From positions 1 through 6,069 of the forward strand of contig PWRV01000050.1 in NCBI GenBank assembly GCA_003563455.1: DNA of 6,069 nt. The letters are read 5' to 3'. This stretch comes from Thioalkalivibrio sp. (lineage in GTDB: Bacteria > Pseudomonadota > Gammaproteobacteria > Ectothiorhodospirales > Ectothiorhodospiraceae). Shown here piece after piece: positions 1 to 6,037 of the stretch. Both the position numbers and the translations under genes were made by a program. The notes under the pieces were generated by a model that saw only the letters and a program-made list of their open reading frames with translations, made no database searches and was not told the DNA's origin. Position 1 is the first letter of the stretch. Each line of letters starts with the position of its first letter.

Positions 1-586
1 CCCCGGCCGGGACCTCGAGCAGGGCGCGGTGGGCCCCGTCGGCGTGCAGATGGGTCGAGATCACGCCCGGCTCCTTCGCCGCGGACAGGACCACTGCCCC
101 CGCGCCGTCGCCCCAGAGGATGGAGTTGCCCCGGTCGCTGTAATCGGTGATGCGCGACAGGGTCTCGGCGCCCACCACGAGCACGTGGCGGCACTGGCCA
201 CCACGGATGAACTGGTCTGCCGTCGCGACCGCGTACACGAACCCGCTGCACACCGCCTGGATGTCAAAGGCGGGACAGCCACCAACGCCAAGCTTCGCCT
301 GCAGCAGGCAGGCGGTGCTCGGAAAGATCTGGTCCGGCGTGGTGGTCGCGACCAGGATCATGTCGAGATCGTGCGCGTGCAGTCCGGCGGCGTCCAGAGC
401 CCGCAACGAGGCCTTCAGGGCCAGGTCCGAGGTCGTTTCCCCGGGGGCGGCGACGTGACGCAGACGGATGCCCGTGCGTTCGACGATCCACGCGTCCGTG
501 GTATCGACCAGCTTTTCCAGGTCGGCGTTGGTCAGAATCGCTTCCGGCAGGTAGCCGCCGGTTCCCGAGACGCGAGCATGGGTCAC
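1..586 (-). CDS. fabH: 3-oxoacyl-[ACP] synthase III (KAS III), partial
   Basis: FabH condenses acetyl-CoA with malonyl-ACP to acetoacetyl-ACP, the first step of type II fatty-acid synthesis in the cytoplasm. Translating the minus strand from 586 gives about 195 residues of the usual 315-330; the C-terminus lies beyond base 1. The N-terminus has the family pattern: GTGGYLPE (residues 8-15), TNADLEKLVDTTDAWI (19-34), RTGIRLRH (37-44), and FDIQAVCSGFVYA with the catalytic cysteine at about residue 113. GDGAGAVVL and STHLHADG follow near the window edge. The catalytic His and Asn fall in the missing part. The start is GTG at 586-584, overlapping the plsX stop as GTGA. A strong AGGAGG at 599-594, 7 nt upstream, supports it, and the ATG at 580 is in another frame. 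Translation is probably coupled to plsX. In relatives fabD, fabG and acpP follow downstream, outside this window. Confidence 0.95.
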   Translation of the reverse strand, partial: MTHARVSGTGGYLPEAILTNADLEKLVDTTDAWIVERTGIRLRHVAAPGETTSDLALKASLRALDAAGLHAHDLDMILVATTTPDQIFPSTACLLQAKLGVGGCPAFDIQAVCSGFVYAVATADQFIRGGQCRHVLVVGAETLSRITDYSDRGNSILWGDGAGAVVLSAAKEPGVISTHLHADGAHRALLEVPAG

Positions 587-1611
587 ACTTCAACCTCCTG
601 GCGCAACATGCGGCCCAACTGCTTGTCGATCCGCTGCGGAACGTTTGCCTCGGCCTCCTTGCGGGCGATGCGGATGGCATTCTGAAAGGCGACCTCGTCC
701 GCGCCGCCGTGGCTCTTGATCACGATCCCCTGCAATCCCAGCAGCGAGGCACCATTGTAGCGCCGGGGGTCAATGCGATTGCGAAAACGGTTCAGGACCG
801 GCAGCGCGACCAGCCCGCGCAGCCGAGTGATCCAGGACCGCTTGAATTCCGTCCGGATGTTGTCGGCGATCATGCGCGCGACCCCCTCGCTGGTCTTCAG
901 CGCAACGTTGCCGACGAAACCGTCGCAGACAACCACGTCGACATCGCTGCAATAGACGTCGTTGCCCTCAACGAAGCCGATATAGTTCAGTGATGACCCT
1001 TCGAGCAGGTGCGCCGCCTCGCGCACGCGATCATTGCCCTTGATCGCCTCGGAGCCGATGTTGAGCAGACCGACCCGCGGCGTCTCCAGGCCGTCGATCG
1101 CGGTCACCAGGACCGAACCCATCACCGCAAACTGGTACAGGTGCGCCGCCTCCACGTCGACATTGGCACCGAGGTCCAGCATGTGGGTGTGGCCGAACAG
1201 CGACGGCAGCGCGGTGGCGATGGCAGGCCGGTCGATGCCCGCGAGGGTCTTCAGCACGTAGCGGGCGGTGGCCATCAGCGCGCCGGTATTGCCGGCGCTA
1301 ACGCAGGCAGACGCGCTGCCCTCCTTCACGAGGTCGATCGACTTGCGCATCGAGGAATCGCGCTTGTTGCGCAGTGCGACCGCCGGCAGCTCCTCCATCG
1401 CCACCGTCTGCGAGGCGTGAATGACCTGCGCGCGGGGTCTGACGGACTCCGGCCAGTGTCTCATGTGCGCCGCAACCACGGCCTCGTCGCCGACGAGCAG
1501 GAGATGGATGTCGTCCATCTCCTGCAGCGCCCGGAGAGCGGCCGGCATGATCACGGAGGCGCCGTGGTCTCCGCTCATCACGTCCAGCGCAATGGGATAG
1601 CTGTGGCTCAT
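583..1611 (-). CDS. plsX: Phosphate acyltransferase PlsX
   Basis: PlsX converts acyl-ACP and phosphate to acyl-phosphate, the acyl donor for PlsY in phosphatidic acid synthesis; it is a peripheral, membrane-associated enzyme. From the ATG at 1611 it has 342 residues, close to the family's usual 330-356. Motifs seen in order: ALDVMSGDHG (8-17), SAGNTGALM (105-113), LDLGANVD (145-152), GLLNIG..AIKGND (181-194), FVEGNDVY (213-220), DVVVCDGFVGNVALKT (225-240) and DPRRYNGASLLGL..IVIKSHGGAD (281-305). The start is not certain. A GTG at 1635 would add 8 residues and has the better ribosome site (GAGGGG at 1647-1642, 6 nt spacing), whereas the ATG at 1611 has only AGG 11 nt upstream but matches the usual PlsX N-terminus. 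The C-terminus ends in the overlap with fabH. The gene lies downstream of a 259-nt spacer after rpmF. Confidence 0.96.
   Translation of the reverse strand: MSHSYPIALDVMSGDHGASVIMPAALRALQEMDDIHLLLVGDEAVVAAHMRHWPESVRPRAQVIHASQTVAMEELPAVALRNKRDSSMRKSIDLVKEGSASACVSAGNTGALMATARYVLKTLAGIDRPAIATALPSLFGHTHMLDLGANVDVEAAHLYQFAVMGSVLVTAIDGLETPRVGLLNIGSEAIKGNDRVREAAHLLEGSSLNYIGFVEGNDVYCSDVDVVVCDGFVGNVALKTSEGVARMIADNIRTEFKRSWITRLRGLVALPVLNRFRNRIDPRRYNGASLLGLQGIVIKSHGGADEVAFQNAIRIARKEAEANVPQRIDKQLGRMLRQEVEV
594..599 (-). promoter_or_regulatory. Shine-Dalgarno site of fabH inside the plsX 3' end
   Basis: The minus strand reads AGGAGG, a full anti-16S match, 7 nt before the GTG start of fabH and within the last codons of plsX. 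It fixes the non-ATG start and the 3-nt gene overlap. Confidence 0.85.
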
Positions 1612-1687
1612 GCTGATCGCGACCTGCCCTCGCACTGCCTGCCCCTCGTAACGGCTCCGACCGGAGGTCGCGGGGAAGGATCACTGT

Positions 1688-1741
1688 TTCCGGCGTACCG
1701 TCGGCCCGGGAGCAACAGGACGCCGGTATGTCGGGCCGGAA
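1688..1741 (-). repeat. Overlapping inverted repeats with competing stems
   Basis: Three pairings are possible. TTCCGGC (1688-1694) can pair with GCCGGAA (1735-1741). CGGCCCG (1702-1708) can pair with CGGGCCG (1732-1738). CCGGCG (1690-1695) can pair with CGCCGG (1721-1726). The first excludes the other two because the arms overlap. It lies 77 nt upstream of the plsX ATG. Whether the folds form is unknown. Confidence 0.4.
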
Positions 1742-1778
1742 CGCTCCAACGACGCGTCGGTCACTCCTGCCGCTGTTG

Positions 1779-1808
1779 CGGTACGGCCGGCATGACACCG
1801 TCGTACCG
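1779..1808 (-). repeat. Inverted repeat CGGTACG/CGTACCG
   Basis: Perfect 7-bp arms at 1779-1785 and 1802-1808 enclose 16 nt. The same heptamer recurs at 1694-1700, and a one-mismatch copy lies at 1724-1730, so alternative pairings are possible. Confidence 0.45.
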
Positions 1809-1816
1809 ACCTTGCC

Positions 1817-1830
1817 GTCGCGGCAGCGAC
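1817..1830 (-). repeat. Short perfect hairpin in the rpmF-plsX spacer
   Basis: GTCGC and GCGAC form a 5-bp stem around a 4-nt loop (TGCC on the minus strand). It lies between the hairpin after rpmF and the CGTACCG inverted repeat. In GC-rich DNA a stem this short can arise by chance. Confidence 0.35.
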
Positions 1831-1847
1831 TGCGACTCAACGCCCGA

Positions 1848-1868
1848 CAGGCCGCCGAGGCGGGCCTG
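1848..1868 (-). repeat. Hairpin 2 nt after the rpmF stop
   Basis: On the minus strand CAGGCC pairs with GGCCTG (6 bp). With one bulged C, two further GC pairs close a 4-nt loop. No T-run follows, so it does not look like a standard intrinsic terminator. It may protect the 3' end of a processed rpmF message or attenuate read-through; the function is inferred. Confidence 0.55.
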
Positions 1869-1870
1869 CA

Positions 1871-2068
1871 TCAATCCTCGTCGTCCTCGACCGCCACGTC
1901 CTTCTGGATCACCTGGCGCCCGCGGTAGAAACCGGCCGGGGACACGTGGTGCCGCCGGTGGACTTCGCCGGTGGTGGGCTCGATCGAAAGCGTGGCGCCC
2001 TTGAGGGCATCGTGTGCTCGGCGCATGCCGCGCTTGGAAGGAGTGGTACGGCCTTGCTGAACTGCCAT
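1871..2068 (-). CDS. rpmF: 50S ribosomal protein L32
   Basis: L32 (bL32) is a small protein of the large ribosomal subunit. The 65-residue product starts MAVQQGRTTPSKRGMRRAHD and continues with LSIEPTTGEVHRRHH and GFYRGRQVI, a clear match to the proteobacterial family (E. coli L32 is 57 residues). It lacks the CxxC pairs of zinc-ribbon L32 forms, as is usual in Gammaproteobacteria. After the normal end near YRGRQVIQK comes an acidic tail, DVAVEDDED, about 8 residues longer than in E. coli. The start ATG at 2068 has GGAG at 2080-2077, 8 nt upstream. It sits between yceD and plsX, the standard order, and is probably transcribed from the yceD promoter. Confidence 0.97.
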   Translation of the reverse strand: MAVQQGRTTPSKRGMRRAHDALKGATLSIEPTTGEVHRRHHVSPAGFYRGRQVIQKDVAVEDDED

Positions 2069-2135
2069 GGTGCTGTCTCCAATTTGCCTGACCCCGGAAA
2101 ACCGGGCGCCTTGTTAAAGGTCTAGCGGGCTGCGG
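2069..2135 (-). other. yceD-rpmF intergenic region with small hairpin
   Basis: These 67 nt hold the rpmF ribosome site (2077-2080) and a compact hairpin at 2093-2106. On the minus strand the hairpin is CCCGG-TTTT-CCGGG, a 5-bp GC stem with a 4-nt loop. No T-run follows it, so read-through into rpmF is expected. Confidence 0.45.
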
Positions 2136-2648
2136 TCAGGGCGACCTGCGCAGCTTTTTCAACGCGGCAAAGGGATTTTCCCCCTGCCCGCCACCCGTAC
2201 CCGACTCGAACTCGCGCTGCAGCTGCTCGACGCATTCCCGATGCCGTGGTGACAGCGGCAGCGCGAGCAGGATTTCCTCTTCCACAAACTCGGCGGGCCG
2301 CAGAAGACCGTCTTCGTCCAGTTCCAGTACGTCCTGGCCCCGGCCCAACCCCTCGGGCAACCCTCCGGGCCCGGCCACGACCACGTCGGGCTCAAGACTG
2401 AAGGTCCACGACATCAAACCCAGGCAGCGCTGGCACTCCTGCCCCAGTTCACCGGTGATCCTGCCCTGCAGCCGCGTCTCCCCGAGGAGCCCGCGCACCA
2501 GACCGAGCTGTACATGCACGTCGACGGGCGTCGCCTCCGGCACCACCGCACTCAGCCGCGGCAGATCCCTCCGGCCGAAATCAGCCTGCCACTGCTGATC
2601 GAGTGCCCGCGGCTGGAAGGGGTCGAGGGAAACGGGAAGGCGGCTCAT
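2136..2648 (-). CDS. yceD: DUF177 protein YceD, 23S rRNA accumulation factor
   Basis: YceD/DUF177 proteins in bacteria and plastids are linked to 23S rRNA accumulation; the biochemical activity is not established. The product is 170 residues (E. coli 173). The N-terminus MSRLPVSLDPFQPRAL fits the family's usual LPLTLDP-type start. The hallmark ECQRC is at residues 71-75, FVEEEILLALPLSPRH at 121-136, a third cysteine at 139, and ENPFAALKKL at 157-166. C72, C75 and C139 could bind a metal, which is inference. An in-frame start at 2747 would add 33 residues, but that extension runs back through the promoter at 2690-2662 and lacks homology, so the ATG at 2648 is preferred. There is no clear Shine-Dalgarno sequence before it. 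It is the first gene of the minus-strand block and lies next to rpmF as in E. coli. Confidence 0.93.
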   Translation of the reverse strand: MSRLPVSLDPFQPRALDQQWQADFGRRDLPRLSAVVPEATPVDVHVQLGLVRGLLGETRLQGRITGELGQECQRCLGLMSWTFSLEPDVVVAGPGGLPEGLGRGQDVLELDEDGLLRPAEFVEEEILLALPLSPRHRECVEQLQREFESGTGGGQGENPFAALKKLRRSP

Positions 2649-2661
2649 CTCAAGGGCGCGA

Positions 2662-2690
2662 AATATACGCGCGCGCGGGTTTTCTGTCAA
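2662..2690 (-). promoter_or_regulatory. Near-consensus sigma-70 promoter for yceD-rpmF-plsX-fabH
   Basis: The minus strand has TTGACA (2690-2685, perfect -35), a 17-nt spacer, and TATATT (2667-2662, 5 of 6 to TATAAT). Transcription should start near 2655, leaving only about 7 nt before the yceD ATG at 2648. The segment after the -10 is TCGCGCC, GC-rich as in promoters inhibited by ppGpp, which would suit a ribosomal and lipid-synthesis operon. The boxes and spacing are seen; the start site and the control are inferred. Confidence 0.85.
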
Positions 2691-2708
2691 AGCGAACAGA
2701 GGCTTAAC

Positions 2709-2737
2709 TTGCAGCCCCGCCGGCGCTTGCGGATACT
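2709..2737 (+). promoter_or_regulatory. Possible weak sigma-70 promoter for the carboxylase pair
   Basis: TTGCAG (2709-2714, 3 of 6 to TTGACA), a 17-nt spacer and GATACT (2732-2737, 4 of 6 to TATAAT) precede the plus-strand genes. Transcription would start near 2744, just before an A7 run at 2746-2752, giving a leader of about 27 nt with AGGA at 2758-2761. It is much weaker than the divergent yceD promoter, and an activator may be needed. The two -35 boxes lie back to back, 18 nt apart. Confidence 0.4.
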
Positions 2738-2770
2738 GCACTGCCAAAAAAACAGACAGGACAGCCGGCG

Positions 2771-4195
2771 TTGATTCCGATCCGCAAACTTCTCATTGCC
2801 AACCGCGGCGAGATCGCCGTGCGTCTGATCCGTGCCTGCGCGGAAATGGGCATCACCTCGGTGGCGGTTTTCACCGACGCGGACCGTCACGCGCTGCATG
2901 TGAAAAAGGCCGACGAGGCCTACTCCATCGGACCCGACACCATGGGCGGGTACCTGAATATGCACCGCCTGATCAATGTCGCTCGGGCGGCCGGCTGCGA
3001 CGCCGCGCATCCGGGCTACGGCTTCCTCTCGGAGAATGCCGAGTTCGCGGCCGCGTGTGCCGCTCGCGGCATCCGCTTCGTCGGGCCGTCCGCCGGGGTG
3101 ATCCGGCGCATGGGCGACAAGGTGGCGGCGCGCGAGGCGATGATCGCCGCAGGCGTGCCGGTTGTGCCGGGCTCCGAAGGCAACCTGGACGACGCGGAGG
3201 CAGCGCTGCCCGTCGCGGAACGCGTCGGGTATCCGGTGATGCTGAAGGCCACCAACGGTGGAGGCGGGCGCGGCATCCGCCTGTGCGAAGACCCGGACAG
3301 CCTGCGCCGCAACTTCGAACGCGTGCGCTCCGAGGCCACCCGCGCCTTCGGCAGCACCGAGATCTTCCTGGAAAAGGCGATCGTCAACCCGCGGCACATC
3401 GAGGTGCAAGTCCTGGCCGACAGCCACGGCAACGTGGTTCACCTGTACGAGCGCGACTGTTCCATTCAGCGCCGGCACCAGAAACTGGTCGAGATCGCCC
3501 CCTCGCCGCAGCTCACGGAGGCGCAGCGGGAGTTTGTCGGCACGGCCGCGGTGACCGCGGCACGTGCGGTCGGCTACGAGAACGCCGGGACCGTGGAGTT
3601 CCTGCTCGACCACGACGGCTCGTTCTATTTCATGGAGATGAACACCCGGCTGCAGGTCGAGCATCCGGTCACCGAAATGATCACCGGGGTCGACATCGTT
3701 CAGGAGCAGTTGCGGGTGGCGGCAGGACTGCCGCTGCGCTACCGGCAGGAGGACATCGCCCGGCGCGGGTACGCGATCGAATTCCGCATCAATGCCGAGG
3801 ACCCGGAGAACGACTTTCTGCCGAGCTTCGGGCGCATCACGCGCTACTTCGCGCCAGGCGGCCCGGGGATCCGCACCGACGGGGCGATTTACACCGGCTA
3901 TCAGATCCCGCCCCAGTACGACTCGATGTGCGCGAAACTGATTTGCTGGGCACTGGACTGGGAACTCCTGCTGAGGCGGGCCGACCGTGCGCTGCGGGAC
4001 ATCGGCGTATTCGGCGTCCGGACCACCATTCCCTATCACCTGGCAATCGTGGATCACCCGGACTTCCGGTCGGGCTCCTTCGATACCGGTTTCATCGCCG
4101 CTCACCCGGAACTGACGGATTTCCCGAAAAGCCGTCCGAACCGCAATCTCGCCGTCGCCATCGCCGCCGCGCTGGCCGCCCACCACGGCCTCTAG
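2771..4195 (+). CDS. pycA: Biotin carboxylase subunit, probable pyruvate carboxylase subunit A
   Basis: It carboxylates biotin using ATP and bicarbonate; the carboxybiotin is then used by the partner encoded next. The product has 474 residues (E. coli AccC 449). It has the N-terminal IANRGEIAVRLIRA (9-22) and HPGYGFLSENAEFA (80-93). Catalytic and ATP-binding residues align with AccC: K117, K159, the glycine-rich loop GGGGRGI (163-169), K238, E276, E289, then NTRLQVEHPVTE (291-302), and R339. All are intact. The start is TTG at 2771 with AGGA 9 nt upstream. In frame back to the stop at 2705 there is no ATG, GTG or other TTG. The last 25 residues or so look family-external. The downstream gene begins 9 nt after the stop. 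The adjacent OadA-type partner favours a pyruvate (or other 2-oxoacid) carboxylase over acetyl-CoA carboxylase; the substrate cannot be settled from the sequence. Confidence 0.9.
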   Translation: MIPIRKLLIANRGEIAVRLIRACAEMGITSVAVFTDADRHALHVKKADEAYSIGPDTMGGYLNMHRLINVARAAGCDAAHPGYGFLSENAEFAAACAARGIRFVGPSAGVIRRMGDKVAAREAMIAAGVPVVPGSEGNLDDAEAALPVAERVGYPVMLKATNGGGGRGIRLCEDPDSLRRNFERVRSEATRAFGSTEIFLEKAIVNPRHIEVQVLADSHGNVVHLYERDCSIQRRHQKLVEIAPSPQLTEAQREFVGTAAVTAARAVGYENAGTVEFLLDHDGSFYFMEMNTRLQVEHPVTEMITGVDIVQEQLRVAAGLPLRYRQEDIARRGYAIEFRINAEDPENDFLPSFGRITRYFAPGGPGIRTDGAIYTGYQIPPQYDSMCAKLICWALDWELLLRRADRALRDIGVFGVRTTIPYHLAIVDHPDFRSGSFDTGFIAAHPELTDFPKSRPNRNLAVAIAAALAAHHGL

Positions 4196-4204
4196 GATCG
4201 TTTC

Positions 4205-6037
4205 ATGAGTCGAGTACACATCACCGACGTGACCCTGCGCGACGGGCATCAGAGCCTGATCGCGACCCGCCTGCGCATCGAGGACATGCTGCCGATCTGC
4301 CCCCAGATGGATCGCATCGGTTTTCATTCCCTGGAGGCCTGGGGCGGCGCGACCTTCGACGCGTGCGTACGCTTCCTGAAGGAAGACCCCTGGGAACGAC
4401 TGCACCGTCTGAAGACCGCGCTGCCGAAGACGCCGCTGCAGATGCTGCTGCGCGGACAGAATCTGCTTGGCTACCGCCACTACGCCGATGACGTGGTGCG
4501 CAGCTTCGTGCAGCGCAGCGTCGAGGGCGGAATCAGCATCGTCCGGATCTTCGACGCGATGAACGACACCCGCAACCTTCGGGTCGCAATCGAGGCCACC
4601 CGGGAGGCCGGCGGCCACGCGCAAGGCACGATCTGCTACACCACCAGCCCTGTGCACAACTCGCGCCAATTCGTGAGCATGGCCCGCGAAATGGTCGAAA
4701 TGGGCGCGCAGAGCATCGCGATCAAGGACATGGCGGGCCTGCTCACCCCGAGCGCGACCCGTGAACTGGTTGCGGAGCTGGTCGAGTCGGTCGCCGTACC
4801 CATTCATCTGCACGCCCACGCGACATCGGGACTCTCCGAACTCTGTCACTGGCAGGCGATCGAGGCCGGCTGCCGGCACATCGAGACGGCGATGTCCGCC
4901 TTCGCCGGCGGCACCAGCCACCCTCCCACAGAGAGCATGGTCGCCGCCCTCGCCGGCACGCGGCACGACACGGGACTGGACCTGGCGGCCCTGCAGGAGA
5001 TCGACGCCTATTTCCGCGAGGTTCGCAAGAAATATGCACGCTTCGAAAGCGACTACACGGGCGTGGACACCCGCGTGCAGGTCAACCAGGTGCCCGGAGG
5101 CATGATCTCGAACCTTGCGAATCAGCTGCGCGATCAGGACGCACTGGACAAGTTCGACGCGGTGCTGCGCGAAATCCCCACGGTACGCGAGGACCTCGGC
5201 TATCCGCCGCTGGTCACGCCAACCTCCCAGATCGTCGGAACACAGGCGGTGATGAACGTACTGGCCGGCGAGCGTTACACGGTGATCACCAACGAGGTGA
5301 AGCACTACCTGATGGGGCACTACGGGAACACGCCCGGTCCAGTGAACCCGATCATCCGGGGCAAGGCGATTGGCAACGCCGAAGTGCTGGAATGCCGGCC
5401 AGCAGACCGCATCCCACCGGAAATGGACACCCTGCGCAGCGAGATCGGCGATCTCGCCGGATCCGAGGAAGACGTGCTGACCTACGCACTGTTCCCGGAG
5501 GTCGGGCGGCAATTCCTGGAACAGCGACGCGACGGCACGCTGGTCCCGGAGCCGCTGAATCCGCCGCAGGCGACCACCGCGGAGGGTTGTCCGGCACCGG
5601 TCGAGTTCAACGTGACCTTCCACGGTGAGTCCTATCACATCCGGGTGACCGGCAGCGGCCACCGGCGCGAAGATTCCCGCCCGCTGTTCGTCACAGTGGA
5701 CGGCCTGCCCGAGGAGGTGCTGCTCGAGACCCTCGAGGAGATTGATGTCGCTCCGGGTCCCGCGGCGGGAGACGTCGGACAGAAGCGGCCCCGCAAGGCC
5801 GGTGCGCGCCGCGCCACGCGCCCCGGAGACGTGACCACCTCCATGCCGGGAACCGTGATCGACGTGCTGGTGAGCGAGGGCGATGAAGTGCAGGCTGGCA
5901 CCGCCGTGCTTGTTCTCGAGGCCATGAAGATGGAGTCGGAAATCCCGGCGCCGATCAGTGGCGTGGTGAAGGCGGTCAACGTGACCAAGGGACAGGCGGC
6001 GAACCCGGATGACGCGCTGATCGAGATCGAGGACTGA
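4205..6037 (+). CDS. pycB: Carboxyltransferase/biotin-carrier subunit (PycB/OadA type)
   Basis: It transfers carboxyl from biotin to pyruvate (giving oxaloacetate) or catalyses the reverse. Of 610 residues, about 1-280 form the carboxyltransferase barrel, about 285-460 the conserved PYC/OADA C-terminal domain, about 515-542 a charged linker, and 543-610 the biotinyl domain with EAMKM; the biotin lysine is K575. Active-site residues match oxaloacetate decarboxylase alpha at a constant offset of 4: D13 in TLRDGHQS, C144, K174 in IAIKDMAG, and H203 and H205 in HAHATSG. These are the metal ligands and the lysine known to be carbamylated. The ATG at 4205 has AGGA at 4194-4197, overlapping the upstream stop, so translation is probably coupled. 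No OadB or OadG lies next to it, which favours a soluble two-subunit pyruvate carboxylase over a Na+ pump. A 2-oxoglutarate carboxylase (CfiA type) remains possible. Confidence 0.92.
   Translation: MSRVHITDVTLRDGHQSLIATRLRIEDMLPICPQMDRIGFHSLEAWGGATFDACVRFLKEDPWERLHRLKTALPKTPLQMLLRGQNLLGYRHYADDVVRSFVQRSVEGGISIVRIFDAMNDTRNLRVAIEATREAGGHAQGTICYTTSPVHNSRQFVSMAREMVEMGAQSIAIKDMAGLLTPSATRELVAELVESVAVPIHLHAHATSGLSELCHWQAIEAGCRHIETAMSAFAGGTSHPPTESMVAALAGTRHDTGLDLAALQEIDAYFREVRKKYARFESDYTGVDTRVQVNQVPGGMISNLANQLRDQDALDKFDAVLREIPTVREDLGYPPLVTPTSQIVGTQAVMNVLAGERYTVITNEVKHYLMGHYGNTPGPVNPIIRGKAIGNAEVLECRPADRIPPEMDTLRSEIGDLAGSEEDVLTYALFPEVGRQFLEQRRDGTLVPEPLNPPQATTAEGCPAPVEFNVTFHGESYHIRVTGSGHRREDSRPLFVTVDGLPEEVLLETLEEIDVAPGPAAGDVGQKRPRKAGARRATRPGDVTTSMPGTVIDVLVSEGDEVQAGTAVLVLEAMKMESEIPAPISGVVKAVNVTKGQAANPDDALIEIED

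Larger units (their letters stand above)
1612..1870 (-). other. rpmF-plsX intergenic spacer, non-coding, rich in inverted repeats
   Basis: These 259 nt separate the rpmF stop from the plsX ATG. I see no convincing gene, sigma-70 promoter or U-tract terminator on the minus strand. Open frames here are short or run on out of frame into plsX. The transcript would hold a series of GC-rich stems, listed separately, and four copies of a heptamer in mixed orientation: CGTACCG at 1694-1700 and 1802-1808, its complement CGGTACG at 1779-1785, and CGGTATG (one mismatch) at 1724-1730. The spacer could act as a processing or stability element between a ribosomal protein and an enzyme of very different demand. 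That role is inference. Confidence 0.6.

Noticed and set aside
29..685. A plus-strand open frame of 218 codons opposite fabH.
   Set aside because: It is the in-register antisense shadow of fabH, which has full family motifs on the minus strand.
1298..1840. A minus-strand open frame of 180 codons starting in the rpmF-plsX spacer.
   Set aside because: Two thirds of it overlaps plsX in the wrong frame, and the part within the spacer shows no recognisable motif.
1848..1868. Rho-independent terminator after rpmF.
   Set aside because: The stem is strong but no T-run follows on the minus strand, and plsX-fabH have no visible promoter of their own, so read-through is more likely.
1009..2004. A plus-strand open frame of 331 codons opposite plsX, the spacer and part of rpmF.
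   Set aside because: It crosses two real genes and the structured spacer in antisense register; composition is Arg-rich and no domain is recognisable.
2649..2747. A 33-residue N-terminal extension of yceD from an upstream ATG.
   Set aside because: The extension would run through the near-consensus promoter at 2662-2690 and has no counterpart in YceD proteins; 170 residues from the ATG at 2648 fits the family.
4205..6037. Na+-translocating oxaloacetate decarboxylase operon.
   Set aside because: No OadG lies upstream and no OadB begins downstream in the window; the next frame starts with a Maf-like motif instead.
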